From: Demetria terragena DSM 11295
Lineage (GTDB): Bacteria; Actinomycetota; Actinomycetes; Actinomycetales; Dermatophilaceae
DNA length: 64,000 bases
Direction of reading: 5' to 3'
Assembly: GCF_000376825.1 (NCBI RefSeq)
Contig: NZ_AQXW01000004.1
Coordinates: forward strand, 1,302,001-1,366,000
Shown: positions 15,280-23,988 of the stretch, in pieces
How the letters are laid out: every line of letters starts with the position of its first letter
Position numbering within the stretch: position 1 is the stretch's first letter
Made by a program: the position numbers and the translations under genes
The notes under the pieces: generated by a model
Told to the model about the DNA's origin: nothing
The model's input: the letters and a program-made list of their open reading frames with translations, nothing else
The model's database searches: none

Positions 15280-16491
15280 ATGTCACAAGGTAACGACTGT
15301 GTGGTCTACAAAAGCAGCGGCGAGGTCGAGGTCGTCGATATCGGCTACCCCAAGATGGAAATGCCCAAGGAACTGGGTGGCCGACAGATCAACCACGGTG
15401 TGATTCTGGAACTTGTCGCGACGAACATTTGCGGCTCCGATCAGCACATGGTGCGCGGTCGGACGGCCGCCGAGCCGGGGCAAACGCTCGGTCACGAACC
15501 CACCGGCAAGGTCGTCGAAGTCGGCGGCGACGTGGAGACCCTCAAGGTCGGAGACATCGTCTCGGTTCCGTTCAACGTTGCCTGCGGGCGATGCCGAATG
15601 TGCAAGATGGGCCGCACCGGCGTCTGCGATCGAGTGAACACTGTAGGCGGCTGGGGTGCCGCCTATGGGTACGTCAACATGTCGGGCTGGATCGGCGGCC
15701 AAGCGGAGTTTCTGATGGTTCCGTACGCAGATTGGAACTGCTTGAAGTTGCCCGACACCGACGAGGCCCGTTCGAAAATCATGGACCTCGCGCTGCTGTC
15801 GGACATCTTCCCCACGGGCTTTCATGGGGCCGTGACGGCGGGAGTAGGGCCCGGAAGCACGGTCTACATCGCCGGCGCCGGCCCAGTGGGCCTGGCATCT
15901 GCCACGGGAGCGTTTTTGCTCGGCGCGGCCCACGTCATCGTAGGAGACCTCAACCAGGAGCGGCTCACGCAGGCAGAGTCATTCGGCTGCATCCCACTCG
16001 ATGTGAAGAAGGGCCCGCTCGACGAGCAGATCGCCTCATTGTTGGGCCGCCCCGAGGTCGACTGTGCGGTCGACTGCGTGGGCTTCGAGGCATCGGGCCA
16101 CGGCACCGAAGCCACCGAGGAAAAGCCCGCAGCCGTACTCAACGGCCTCATGGACATCGTCGAACCCGGCGGTGGCGTCGGGATCCCAGGGCTCTACGTG
16201 ACCGGCGACCCCGGAGCCAGCGATGCCAATGCCAAGGAAGGTCGACTCTCCATCCGGATTGGCAAGGGCTGGGCCAAGAGCCAGCACTACACCACCGGCC
16301 AGTGCCCGGTCATGAGGTACAACCACTCGCTGATGGAAGCGATCCTTGGCGGACGCGCCGACATCGCGAAGAATGTCGGCGCGAAGTTACTGCCCCTTGA
16401 AGAGGCCCCGCAGGGATACCGGGACTTCGACCAGGGTGCCAGCGTCAAGTACATCCTCGACCCGCACGGACTCGCTGCCGCGATGGTCTGA
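15280..16491 (+). CDS. fdhA: Zinc-dependent formaldehyde dehydrogenase, glutathione-independent type
   Basis: A 403-aa medium-chain dehydrogenase of the Pseudomonas FdhA group, which oxidises formaldehyde with NAD and no glutathione. Catalytic zinc ligands are in NICGSD and GHEP. The structural zinc loop has the cysteine spacing CGRCRMCKMGRTGVC. The Rossmann motif AGAGPVGLAS lies in the middle. The RBS is GAGGAG just before ATG 15280. It stands alone on the plus strand, divergent from the S15 peptidase and convergent with rplA. Confidence 0.9.
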   Translation: MSQGNDCVVYKSSGEVEVVDIGYPKMEMPKELGGRQINHGVILELVATNICGSDQHMVRGRTAAEPGQTLGHEPTGKVVEVGGDVETLKVGDIVSVPFNVACGRCRMCKMGRTGVCDRVNTVGGWGAAYGYVNMSGWIGGQAEFLMVPYADWNCLKLPDTDEARSKIMDLALLSDIFPTGFHGAVTAGVGPGSTVYIAGAGPVGLASATGAFLLGAAHVIVGDLNQERLTQAESFGCIPLDVKKGPLDEQIASLLGRPEVDCAVDCVGFEASGHGTEATEEKPAAVLNGLMDIVEPGGGVGIPGLYVTGDPGASDANAKEGRLSIRIGKGWAKSQHYTTGQCPVMRYNHSLMEAILGGRADIAKNVGAKLLPLEEAPQGYRDFDQGASVKYILDPHGLAAAMV

Positions 16492-16506
16492 TGCACCAAC
16501 GAAAAT

Positions 16507-16536
16507 GCGGCCCGAACCCCTCAGGGTTCGGGCCGC
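16507..16536. terminator. Shared terminator between fdhA and rplA
   Basis: Perfect 13-bp inverted repeat with a CTCA loop (arms 16507-16519 and 16524-16536). It lies between two convergent genes and may end both transcripts. Confidence 0.85.
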
Positions 16537-16553
16537 ACTCACGTGAGTTGTCG

Positions 16554-17276
16554 TCAGGCGGAAGCGTCGTCGCCCTCGCCAAGCAGGCTCTTGGTACGGC
16601 TGGAGTCCAGCGGGATACCGGGGCCGTTCGTCGTCGACATGGTCGCCTTGGTGATGTAGCGACCCTTGGAAGCGGACGGCTTCAACCGGAGGATTTCCTC
16701 CAGTGCGGTGGCGTAGTTCTCGACGAGCGACTTCTCGTCAAAGCTCACCTTGCCGATGATGAAGTGCAGGTTGGCGTGCTTGTCGATGCGGAAGTCGATC
16801 TTTCCGCCCTTGATGTCGCCGACAGCCTTGGCGACATCCATCGTCACCGTTCCGGTCTTCGGGTTCGGCATGAGACCGCGCGGCCCCAGGACCTTACCGA
16901 GTCGACCGACCTTGCCCATGAGGTCCGGCGTCGCCACGACGGCGTCGAAGTCGGTCCAACCGCCGGCCACCTTGTCGAGGAGCTCGTCGGTGCCCACGAA
17001 GTCGGCACCCGCTTCCTCGGCTGCGGCGGCCTTGTCGCCAGCGGCAAAGACCAGCACGCGGGCGGTCTTTCCGGTGCCGTGCGGGAGGTTGACCGTGCCG
17101 CGGACCATCTGGTCCGACTTGCGCGGGTCGATGCCGAGTCGGAAGGCAACTTCGACGGTGGAGTCGTACTTGCTGCTGCCGGTTTCCTTGGCGAGACGAA
17201 CGGCCTCCAGCGGGGCGTACAACGTGTCAGCGTCGATCTTCTCGACGGCCTTCTGGTAGTTCCTGCTGCGCTTCAT
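16554..17276 (-). CDS. rplA: 50S ribosomal protein L1
   Basis: A 240-aa L1-stalk protein of the large subunit. The conserved signatures [19 protein letters not shown] and GTVTMDV are present. ATG 17276 follows GGAGAATTC. It is downstream of rplK in the classical L11 operon order. Its downstream neighbour is a terminator rather than rplJ, so the L11-L1 and L10-L12 units are transcribed separately here. Confidence 0.98.
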   Translation of the reverse strand: MKRSRNYQKAVEKIDADTLYAPLEAVRLAKETGSSKYDSTVEVAFRLGIDPRKSDQMVRGTVNLPHGTGKTARVLVFAAGDKAAAAEEAGADFVGTDELLDKVAGGWTDFDAVVATPDLMGKVGRLGKVLGPRGLMPNPKTGTVTMDVAKAVGDIKGGKIDFRIDKHANLHFIIGKVSFDEKSLVENYATALEEILRLKPSASKGRYITKATMSTTNGPGIPLDSSRTKSLLGEGDDASA

Positions 17277-17353
17277 GAATTCTCCTGGTGGTTCAGAGTT
17301 GTGGTGTGCGGGTCAAGCGCTGACCCATCCCACGGTTTTCGGCTGAGCGATGC

Positions 17354-17782
17354 TCAGTCGGTGGTGATGCCCATCGACCGCGCGGTGCCGGCAATGATCT
17401 TGCTGGCCTGCTCGATGTCGTTGGCGTTGAGGTCGTCCATCTTGGTCTGTGCGATCTCGCGGACCTGGTCCTTGGTGAGCTTGCCGACCTTGGTCTTGTG
17501 CGGCTCGCCGGAGCCCTTCGGCACACCTGCGGCCTTCTTGATCAGTTCGGCGGCCGGCGGCGTCTTGGTGATGAACGTGAACGAGCGGTCTTCGAAGACC
17601 GTAATCTCGACCGGCACGACGTTGCCGCGCTGGCCTTCCGTCGCGGCGTTGTACGCCTTGACGAACTCCATGATGTTGACGCCGTGCTGACCCAAAGCCG
17701 GACCGACGGGCGGGGCCGGGGTGGCCTGGCCTGCCTGGATCTGCAGCTTGATGAATCCGGAGACCTTCTTCTTCGGAGGCAT
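17354..17782 (-). CDS. rplK: 50S ribosomal protein L11
   Basis: A 142-aa protein of the GTPase-associated centre, target region of thiopeptides. The N-terminal proline-rich domain has [21 protein letters not shown], and the C-terminal rRNA-binding domain contains the conserved [11 protein letters not shown] 17782 follows AAGGAACACTGAGGA. It lies about 100 bp downstream of nusG, separated by a small hairpin. Confidence 0.98.
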   Translation of the reverse strand: MPPKKKVSGFIKLQIQAGQATPAPPVGPALGQHGVNIMEFVKAYNAATEGQRGNVVPVEITVFEDRSFTFITKTPPAAELIKKAAGVPKGSGEPHKTKVGKLTKDQVREIAQTKMDDLNANDIEQASKIIAGTARSMGITTD

Positions 17783-17842
17783 TCCTCAGTGTTCCTTCAC
17801 TTGTTGTGGGCCGACGCCTTGGGCGATGACCCGGTTGCAGGA

Positions 17843-17862
17843 CCGCCGCAAGGTAGCGGCGG
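17843..17862 (-). promoter_or_regulatory. Small hairpin in the nusG-rplK gap
   Basis: Perfect 7-bp inverted repeat (CCGCCGC/GCGGCGG, 6-base loop) midway between nusG and rplK. It could be an intra-operon attenuator or part of an L11/L1 control site. Confidence 0.35.
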
Positions 17863-17880
17863 CTGGGCGTTGCGATGAGG

Positions 17881-18795
17881 TCAGAGCTTCGCGACCTGAC
17901 CGAACGCCAATTCGACCGGCGTCTCCCGGCCAAAGATGGATACCAGCACCTTGAGTTTCTGGGTGTCGGTGTTGATCTCGGAGATGGTGGCAGGCAGCGT
18001 CTCGAACGGGCCTTCCATCACGGTGACCGATTCGCCAACCTCGAAGTCAATCTCGATGGCCGGGGACGAGGACTTACTCGCCGCCTTCTGCTGGCTCGAA
18101 CCGGCCGAATCGGTGTCGGATTCGGCAGACTCCGGCTCCTCGAAGGTCGGGTTGAGCATGGTCATGACCTCATCGAGGGACAGCGGTGACGGCTGATGGG
18201 CATTGCCCACGAAGCCCGTCACGCCTGGGGTGTGGCGCACCGCGCCCCAGCTCTCGTCGGTCAGGTCCATGCGGACCAAGACATACCCGGGCATCCGTAC
18301 CCGGGTGCCGGTCTTCTTCTGGCCGTTCTTGATTTCGGAGAAGTCCTCGGTCGGGACCTCGACCTGGAAGATGAAATCTTCCATCGCAAGCGAGATGGCG
18401 CGCGTCTCCAAGTTGGTCTTTACGCGCTTCTCGTAGCCGGCGTAGGAATGGATGACGTACCACTCACCGAACTGCGAGCGCAGCTCGTCCATGAAGGCCT
18501 GACGCGGGTCAACCACCGGGACGTCTTCGCCAGCGGGCGCGTCGTCGGTCGCTTCCTCATCGTCGGAGACGGTGTCGTCCGAGACGGTGTCTTCGTCGGA
18601 GGCGGCGGGTTCATCGGAGACAACGTCCTCCGCGGGTGCGTCCGCCTCGTCGCTTGCGACAGTCTCAACGCCAGCGGCGGCGTCGTCCTCAGATGCCGAC
18701 GCGGCAGCCTCGTTCGTCCCGTCCTGGGGTGCGTCGACCTGCGCCGACGCTTCGTCGGCCAGTGCCTCGTCGGTCGGGCTCCACTGCTCGGTCAT
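17881..18795 (-). CDS. nusG: Transcription termination/antitermination factor NusG with acidic N-terminal extension
   Basis: A 304-aa elongation factor that binds RNA polymerase and couples to Rho or the ribosome. The NGN domain begins at about residue 110 ([20 protein letters not shown]), and the KOW domain occupies about residues 248-304 ([13 protein letters not shown]). The first roughly 100 residues are Asp/Glu/Ala-rich and low complexity, much longer than in E. coli NusG. A second Ser-rich acidic linker separates NGN and KOW. Acidic extensions are known in actinobacterial NusG. It is co-transcribed with secE upstream. Confidence 0.97.
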   Translation of the reverse strand: MTEQWSPTDEALADEASAQVDAPQDGTNEAAASASEDDAAAGVETVASDEADAPAEDVVSDEPAASDEDTVSDDTVSDDEEATDDAPAGEDVPVVDPRQAFMDELRSQFGEWYVIHSYAGYEKRVKTNLETRAISLAMEDFIFQVEVPTEDFSEIKNGQKKTGTRVRMPGYVLVRMDLTDESWGAVRHTPGVTGFVGNAHQPSPLSLDEVMTMLNPTFEEPESAESDTDSAGSSQQKAASKSSSPAIEIDFEVGESVTVMEGPFETLPATISEINTDTQKLKVLVSIFGRETPVELAFGQVAKL

Positions 18796-18884
18796 GGACC
18801 TGCTTCCTTGTCGCTGCTTGCTGTGCGTGCCCCGTCAGGAGCACGGTCGTACATCGGTCATGGTCATGCGGGGTCGCGCGCTGG

Positions 18885-19142
18885 CTACTCGCTGAAGAGC
18901 CAACTGACCAGGCGCTTGAACACCTCATCGACGCCAATGATGTAGGCCATCACGATGCACAGGAAGATCACGACGACGATCGTGTATTGGACGAGTTCGT
19001 TACGCGTCGGCCACACGACCTTGCGCATCTCATCGATGACTTGCCGCACATAGAGGAAGAACCGAGCGAAGATGTTGCCCTTCTTGGGGCCTTGCGCATC
19101 GCTCCCAGCACCACTGTCGGTGGCGGTACTCGAGGTGCTCAC
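18885..19142 (-). CDS. secE: Preprotein translocase subunit SecE
   Basis: An 85-aa membrane subunit of the SecYEG channel. It has a charged N-terminal half, the conserved amphipathic segment EMRKVVWPTRNEL at about residues 38-50, and one transmembrane helix (about 53-72). The order tRNA-Trp, secE, nusG is standard in actinobacteria. Confidence 0.97.
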   Translation of the reverse strand: MSTSSTATDSGAGSDAQGPKKGNIFARFFLYVRQVIDEMRKVVWPTRNELVQYTIVVVIFLCIVMAYIIGVDEVFKRLVSWLFSE

Positions 19143-19195
19143 GCAATCACACTCTTTCTTGGTCGGCTCGTCTCGTCGGTCAATGTCGGTCTATG

Positions 19196-19268
19196 CAGGG
19201 CACGAGGGACTTGAACCCCCAACCCCCGGTTTTGGAGACCGGTGCTCTGCCAATTGAGCTAGTGCCCT
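19196..19268 (-). tRNA. tRNA-Trp (anticodon CCA)
   Basis: A 73-nt cloverleaf: 7-bp acceptor stem AGGGCAC/GTGCCCT, anticodon stem CCGGT/ACCGG with loop CTCCAAA, and a T arm carrying GTTCAAGTC. CCA is not encoded. It lies 53 bp upstream of secE. Confidence 0.97.
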
Positions 19269-19437
19269 TCGGCTGTCACGGTTGGACTGCGACAGTCGAG
19301 GAAATGGTGGACAGCACGGGATCGTGGCTGGCGTCAACCATCCGAGAAGGCAGCATACGCGACCAAGAGGGGGCGACGCGAACCGGCAGAATCAGGTTGC
19401 CCAGGAGCGGGTCAGCAGGCCGCAGTACCGTCACCTC

Positions 19438-20511
19438 ATGGTTGCTCCGGATGCTCCTGATGCGCGGCGTGCGATTCGCGCGCTGCCGAAGGCACACCTG
19501 CACTTGCACTTCACCGGCTCCATGCGCCTGTCGACCTTGCACGAGCTGGCTCAGCGTCACGGACTACGTCTGCCGCATGCCTTGCTGGAGGACTGGCCAC
19601 CGACATTGTCCGGGGTCGATGAACGCGGCTGGTTCCGCTTCCAACGCCTATACGACGCCGCTCGAGCTTGCGTTCGCGACGAGGCCGATATGCGACGGAT
19701 TGTCCGGGAGGCTGCCGAAGACGACGCCGCAGAAGGCAGCCGGTGGCTGGAGATCCAGGTCGACCCGACCTCGTACGCGGCCCACCTGGGAGGCATCACC
19801 CCGGCGGTCGAGATCGTCTTGGACGAAGCCCGTGCGGCGAGCGCCGCCACCGGCTGCCAGGTCGCAATCATCATCGCGGCCTCCCGCATGCGTCACCCCT
19901 TGGACGCCCGGACGCTGGCACGGCTGGCCGCACAGCATGCCGGCGAAGGCGCGGGCGATGTCGTCGGCTTCGGACTGAGCAACGATGAACGGCGTGGCAC
20001 CACGCCAGACTTCGCCAAGGCCTTCGAAATCGCCCGGAACGCTGGCCTTGCCTCCGTCCCGCACGCCGGTGAACTGCTCGGTCCCGACGCCGTGGAGACC
20101 ACGCTCGACAGCCTCGCCCCCACCCGCCTGGGCCATGGCGTACGCAGCATCGAGTCGCCGCGTGTGCTCGAGCGCGTCGTGAACGAGGGCGTCGCCCTTG
20201 AAGTCTGCCCCGCGAGCAACGTCGCCCTGGGCGTCTATCCGCAGATGGAATCCGTTCCGCTCCGCGAACTGGCTCAGTCCGGTGCGCAAATCGCCCTCGG
20301 TGCGGATGACCCGCTGCTGTTCGGCTCACGCCTGGTGGCTCAATATGACGCCGCGCGCGACCTGCACGGCTTCACCGATGCCGAACTAGCCGACCTCGCG
20401 CGCAGTTCGGTACGCGCCGCCCGCGCGCCCACACCGATAGCGGACGCGATCGTGGCCGACATTGATGACTGGCTGGCGGCACCAGCCGACTCAGCGGGCG
20501 AACCGGCCTAG
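19438..20511 (+). CDS. add: Adenosine deaminase family protein
   Basis: A 357-aa metal-dependent purine deaminase that converts adenosine to inosine in purine salvage. Metal ligands are H22/H24 in HLHLHFTGS, H209 in HAGE (catalytic E212), H233 in LGHG, and D290/D291 in GADDP. An ATG at 19438 gives the usual N-terminus; no clear RBS is seen and translation may be leaderless. Upstream in-frame sequence reaches into the tRNA-Trp promoter region and was rejected. Its stop overlaps the stop of the convergent murB by 4 bp. Aminodeoxyfutalosine deaminase is an alternative, less likely without other menaquinone genes. Confidence 0.85.
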   Translation: MVAPDAPDARRAIRALPKAHLHLHFTGSMRLSTLHELAQRHGLRLPHALLEDWPPTLSGVDERGWFRFQRLYDAARACVRDEADMRRIVREAAEDDAAEGSRWLEIQVDPTSYAAHLGGITPAVEIVLDEARAASAATGCQVAIIIAASRMRHPLDARTLARLAAQHAGEGAGDVVGFGLSNDERRGTTPDFAKAFEIARNAGLASVPHAGELLGPDAVETTLDSLAPTRLGHGVRSIESPRVLERVVNEGVALEVCPASNVALGVYPQMESVPLRELAQSGAQIALGADDPLLFGSRLVAQYDAARDLHGFTDAELADLARSSVRAARAPTPIADAIVADIDDWLAAPADSAGEPA

Positions 20512-21578
20512 AGCGAAAGACCGACAAAGACCGGCTCGTTGACCAACTCGACACCGAGTCGGTCGCGAACACCATCGCGCACCTCGCGGGCGAGCGCCGC
20601 GACATCGGCCGCAGTCGCTGATCCACGGTTGGTCACCGCGAGTGTGTGTTTGCTCGACAACGCGGCAGGCCCGGGCAGGCCGTATCCCTTGCCGAAGCCG
20701 GCTTTGTCGATGAGCCAGGCGGCGCTCGTCTTGGTTCTGCCCTGTTCGCCAGGAAACAGTGGCGGGGTCACATCAGGGCCGAGGACAGCGCGAGCGCGCT
20801 CGAGAAGGGCATCGCGCTGCGCGTCGGTAAGTTGCGGATTCGTGAAGAACGAACCGCACGACCAGGTGTCGTGATCTGTCTCATCGAGCACCATGCCGCG
20901 CTTGCGGCGCTGGGCTAAGACGCCGTCCCGAACCTCGACCATCGGCGCCCGCTCGCCCTGCTCGACGCCGAGTTGGGTGGCGAGGTCGGCGTACGCAATG
21001 GGCTGGGACATCGAGGAGGGGCGCAATTGGAAGAGCACGTCGAGCACGACGTAATAGCGAAACGCCTTGAAGATCGAGTACCGGTAGGTGAAACCACAGT
21101 CCGCGGCAGCAAGTGTTCGCACCTGCTGATCTCGGCGGTCGTAGACCCGCACGGAGGCGATGGTCGTGGCGACCTCCTGGCCGTATGCCCCGACGTTCTG
21201 CACCGGAGTCGCGCCCGCGAGTCCTGGGATTCCGGAGAGACATTCGATGCCCGACCAGCCCTCGCTCACAGCCTGTGCGACGACGTCGTCCCAGTTTTCG
21301 CCGCCGGCGACCCGGACCATGACGCCACCGCAGTCGTCGGCTGACTCGACCGTGACTCCGCGGGTGGCGATGCGGACCACGGTGCCGGGGAAACCTTCGT
21401 CGCGGATCACGACATTTGATCCACCCGAGAGCACCAACAGTTCTTCATCTGCTTCGTCGACCTCGCGGATCGCGTCGACAACTTCGTCGTTTGTCTCGGC
21501 CACGACGAGGCGCGCGGCGGGGCCGCCCACACGCATCGTGGTCAACGGCGCCAGCGGGACCTGGAAGAGTTCGCGCAT
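20508..21578 (-). CDS. murB: UDP-N-acetylenolpyruvoylglucosamine reductase
   Basis: A 356-aa FAD enzyme that makes UDP-N-acetylmuramate for peptidoglycan. The FAD-binding motifs LSGGSNVVIRDEG and GIPGLAGATPVQNVGAYGQE are clear, as is the catalytic-domain segment CGSFFTNP. The start ATG 21578 overlaps the hadB stop (TGATG), implying translational coupling; longer extensions would run into hadB. Confidence 0.95.
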   Translation of the reverse strand: MRELFQVPLAPLTTMRVGGPAARLVVAETNDEVVDAIREVDEADEELLVLSGGSNVVIRDEGFPGTVVRIATRGVTVESADDCGGVMVRVAGGENWDDVVAQAVSEGWSGIECLSGIPGLAGATPVQNVGAYGQEVATTIASVRVYDRRDQQVRTLAAADCGFTYRYSIFKAFRYYVVLDVLFQLRPSSMSQPIAYADLATQLGVEQGERAPMVEVRDGVLAQRRKRGMVLDETDHDTWSCGSFFTNPQLTDAQRDALLERARAVLGPDVTPPLFPGEQGRTKTSAAWLIDKAGFGKGYGLPGPAALSSKHTLAVTNRGSATAADVAALAREVRDGVRDRLGVELVNEPVFVGLSL

Positions 21579-21997
21579 CAGTCGAGTCGGACGGTCGCCA
21601 GAGCCCGGCTGAGCACCTTGTCGCCAGCGCACGTGGCCGTGAGCTCGACGATCGCGATGCCCGCGTCGGCGTCCACCGACTTCACGGTGCCGCCGACTTC
21701 CACATCAACACCGTCGCCATGGGGTACGGGCACCATGCCGCTGAAGCGGGTCGAGCACGCGGTGACCCTTCCGGGGTCTCCGGCCCAGTCGACCACGATC
21801 TGCATCGCGGCACCCATGGTCAGCATCCCGTGCGCGATGACATCGGGCAGTCCGACGCCGGTTGCGGTGCGTTCGTCCCAATGGATGGGGTTGAAATCGC
21901 CACTCGCTCCGGCATAGCGCACCAGGTCAGCGCGATCGAGATGGACGGTCTTGCCGGGGAGAGCCTCTCCGACCGTGACGTCAGCAAGGGCGGGCAT
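21578..21997 (-). CDS. hadB: MaoC-family dehydratase (HadB-like)
   Basis: A 139-aa single hot-dog-fold hydratase with the catalytic dyad region ASGDFNPIHWDE (D34 and H39) and IAHGMLTMG. Its position after a HadA-like gene, and near rpmG and secE-nusG, matches mycobacterial hadA-hadB, the (3R)-hydroxyacyl-ACP dehydratase of FAS-II. Whether this organism uses it for long acyl chains is unknown. It overlaps murB downstream and hadA upstream by 1 bp each. Confidence 0.82.
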   Translation of the reverse strand: MPALADVTVGEALPGKTVHLDRADLVRYAGASGDFNPIHWDERTATGVGLPDVIAHGMLTMGAAMQIVVDWAGDPGRVTACSTRFSGMVPVPHGDGVDVEVGGTVKSVDADAGIAIVELTATCAGDKVLSRALATVRLD

Positions 21998-22440
21998 CAG
22001 CTATCCCCTCGGATCACCATGAGTGAAGTGGCGGTGCATACGGGATCCTCGCCCGCGCGCACCTCGGTCGTGAGCGTCACCATGCTGTGCCCGCCAGCCA
22101 CTCGCACTCGAGTGACCGTGGTCTGTGCGGTGACTTCATCGCCAGCCACCGTTGGTCGGTGGTGCACAAAACTCTGCTCGCCATGGACTAGCCGGGTGAA
22201 GTCGATCTCCGCTTCGGGATCGATCATCGCGGCGCCCTCGCCTTGTTGCGCCACACTCACCAAGAAGGTGGGCGGCGCGACCACGTCGGCATAGCCAGCC
22301 CGACGGGCCACCTCCGGGTCAGTGTGCTCTGGGTTCTTGGCACCGACCGCGGCAGCGAACTCGGCGATCTTGGCGCGCGAGACGACATAGGGCGCGGTGC
22401 GGGGGTATTCCCGTCCTTCGACGGCTGAGTTGACCGGCAT
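21997..22440 (-). CDS. hadA: MaoC N-terminal-type dehydratase subunit (HadA-like)
   Basis: A 147-aa hot-dog protein lacking the MaoC catalytic dyad, with APPTFLVSVAQQG as in mycobacterial HadA, the substrate-binding partner of HadB. ATG 22440 starts MPVNSAVEGREYPRT. The three genes hadA-hadB-murB overlap by single bases. Upstream lies a 930-bp repeat block that separates it from rpmG, its direct neighbour in mycobacteria. Confidence 0.8.
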   Translation of the reverse strand: MPVNSAVEGREYPRTAPYVVSRAKIAEFAAAVGAKNPEHTDPEVARRAGYADVVAPPTFLVSVAQQGEGAAMIDPEAEIDFTRLVHGEQSFVHHRPTVAGDEVTAQTTVTRVRVAGGHSMVTLTTEVRAGEDPVCTATSLMVIRGDS

Positions 22441-22498
22441 ACCCCCAGCCTATCCGGGCCGCCTCCCCCGCCGGACGAGCCGCGTCGGGACCCCCACC

Positions 22499-22760
22499 CG
22501 CCGGTCGAGCACGCGAGCGCCCCAGCGCGAGCCGTGTCGAGACCCCCACCCGCCGGTCGAGCAGGCGAGCGCCCCAGCGCGAGCCGTGTCGAGACCCACC
22601 CAACGCCGGTCGAGCAGGCGAGCGCCCCAGCGCGAGCCGTGTCGAGACCCACCCAACGCCGGTCGAGCAGGCGAGCGCCCCAGCGCGAGCCGTGTCGAGA
22701 CCCACCCAACGCCGGTCGAGCAGGCGAGCGCCCCAGCGCGAGCCGTGTCGAGACCCCCAG
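22499..22760. repeat. Five tandem 52-53-bp repeats
   Basis: Near-identical units beginning CCGGTCGAGCAGGCGAGCGC and ending near GTGTCGAGACCC recur at 22501, 22553, 22606, 22659 and 22712. The region 22441-23376 has no supported gene. The reading frames that cross it are repeats of low-complexity Arg/Ala/Ser-rich peptide and were rejected. All copies carry the core on the minus strand (AACGCCGGTCGAG). Confidence 0.95.
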
Positions 22761-22770
22761 TGAGAGGCGC

Positions 22771-23169
22771 GACCGGCATACGAGCGCGCAGCAGGGAGGA
22801 TGAGCGCGGCGCTGGCTGGGTCTGGCGGGAGCCCGCCGAGGCGCTAGCCGAGAAGGGCGGATGGCTGCGTCGCGCTCGTCCTCCCGGCGGAGCGCGGGAG
22901 CCAAGGGGTCTCGACAAGCTCGACCGGCGTTGAGTTGGGCGCTCGACCGGCGTAGGGAACGGCTCGACCGGCGTAGGGAACGGCTCGACCGGCATACGAG
23001 CGCACAGCCGGGAGGACGAGGGCGGCGCTGGTTGGGTCTGGCGGGAGCCCGCCGAGGCGCTAGCCGAGAAGGGCGGATGGCTGCGTCGCGCTCGTCCTTC
23101 CGGCGGAGCGCGGGAGCCAGGGGTCTCGACAAGCTCGACCGGCGTTAGGTTGGGCGCTCGACCGGCGTC
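22771..23169. repeat. Duplicated ~180-bp block (216-bp period)
   Basis: The block beginning GACCGGCATACGAGCGC at 22771 is repeated at 22987 with a few substitutions and runs to about 23169. Each copy ends in GGTCTCGACAAGCTCGACC followed by the core GGCGTT, joining it to the next array. It is a recent segmental duplication inside the repeat region. Confidence 0.9.
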
Positions 23170-23361
23170 GGTCTCGACAAGCTCGACCGGCGTTAGGTTG
23201 GGCGCTCGACCGGCGTTGGTCTCGACAAGCTCGACCGGCGTTAGGTTGGGCGCTCGACCGGCGTTGGTCTCGACAAGCTCGACCGGCGTTAAGTGGGCGC
23301 TCGACCGGCGTTGGTCTCGATACGGCTCGCGCCAGGGCGCTCGCCTACTCGACCGCCGTTA
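23122..23361. repeat. 48-bp tandem array with core CTCGACCGGCGTT
   Basis: Units starting GGTCTCGACAAGCTCGACC recur at 23122, 23170, 23218 and 23266, exactly 48 bp apart, with a diverged fifth at 23313. Each unit carries two copies of the core, here on the plus strand, opposite to the 53-bp array at 22499-22760. The array abuts the rpmG terminator. Confidence 0.95.
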
Positions 23362-23376
23362 GTTGGGGGCGACGGC

Positions 23377-23412
23377 AGAACACCCCGCCGGGCGAACCCG
23401 GCGGGGTGTTCT
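23377..23412 (-). terminator. rpmG terminator
   Basis: Perfect 16-bp inverted repeat with a CGAA tetraloop (arms 23377-23392 and 23397-23412), 18 bp after the rpmG stop. Confidence 0.9.
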
Positions 23413-23430
23413 AGCGAAAGTGGATCTGCG

Positions 23431-23601
23431 TCAGCGCGTCTCGCGGTGCGCGGTGTGCTTGCCGCAACGCGAGCAGTACTTGGAGAACTCCATGCGGTCG
23501 GGGTTGTTCCGCCGGTTCTTCTTGGTGATGTAGTTGCGCTCCTTGCAGTCCGTGCACGCCATGGTGATCTTCGGACGAACGTCAAGGCTCTTCTTGGCCA
23601 T
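23431..23601 (-). CDS. rpmG: 50S ribosomal protein L33, zinc-binding form
   Basis: A 56-aa ribosomal protein, [20 protein letters not shown] at its N-terminus. Two CxxC pairs (C16/C19 and C43/C46) mark the zinc-containing C+ form, which in actinobacteria often has a C- paralog used under zinc starvation. The ATG at 23601 was chosen because the family begins there; the upstream extension reaches into tRNA-Met. Confidence 0.96.
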   Translation of the reverse strand: MAKKSLDVRPKITMACTDCKERNYITKKNRRNNPDRMEFSKYCSRCGKHTAHRETR

Positions 23602-23694
23602 TTGGGGCAACCTGCTCTCGGTGTTACTGCTCTTGGTGATCGTGCTTCGGTGGTACTGCTCACGCCAACGCTGGCGTGCCTGCGCTTGTTCCAG

Positions 23695-23768
23695 TAGCGG
23701 GAGCGGGACTCGATCCCGCGACCTCACGATTATGAGTCGTGCGCTCTAACCAGCTGAGCTACCCCGCC
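23695..23768 (-). tRNA. tRNA-Met (anticodon CAT)
   Basis: A 74-nt cloverleaf: acceptor GGCGGGG/TCCCGCT with G-U pairs, anticodon stem CACGA/TCGTG with loop CTCATAA, and a T arm with GATCGAGTC. The D arm GCTCAGCTGGTTAGAGC and paired first base suggest the elongator rather than the initiator. Confidence 0.93.
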
Positions 23769-23813
23769 GTGCGGTACGAAGCTCGGCCGCGCAGCGGCCA
23801 GCTCACAAACCCG

Positions 23814-23886
23814 AGCCCCCAAACGGAATCGAACCGTTGACCTTTTCCTTACCATGGAAACGCTCTACCGACTGAGCTATAGGGGC
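23814..23886 (-). tRNA. tRNA-Thr (anticodon GGT)
   Basis: A 73-nt cloverleaf: acceptor GCCCCTA/TGGGGGC, anticodon stem TTTCC/GGAAA with loop ATGGTAA, and a T arm with GGTTCGATTCC. It lies 45 bp upstream of tRNA-Met on the same strand, so the two tRNAs and rpmG may share a transcript, as in mycobacteria. Confidence 0.95.
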
Positions 23887-23988
23887 CTGCCGCCTGGCGT
23901 ACGTCACCCTCTGGAACCAGCGGGAGACGCTGCTTGGCAGCGCAGCGACGAGGTTACACGGTCACCTTCGCCAGGACGAAATCGAGAC

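Noticed and set aside
22257-23132. A 291-codon frame and others inside the repeat region as genes
   Set aside because: They consist of translated repeats (Arg/Ala/Ser/Pro-rich), overlap hadA, and have no ribosome binding site or homology.
22499-23361. The tandem arrays as a CRISPR locus
   Set aside because: Units are repeated end to end with no unique spacers, lengths of 48 and 53 bp do not alternate with variable sequence, and no cas genes are present.
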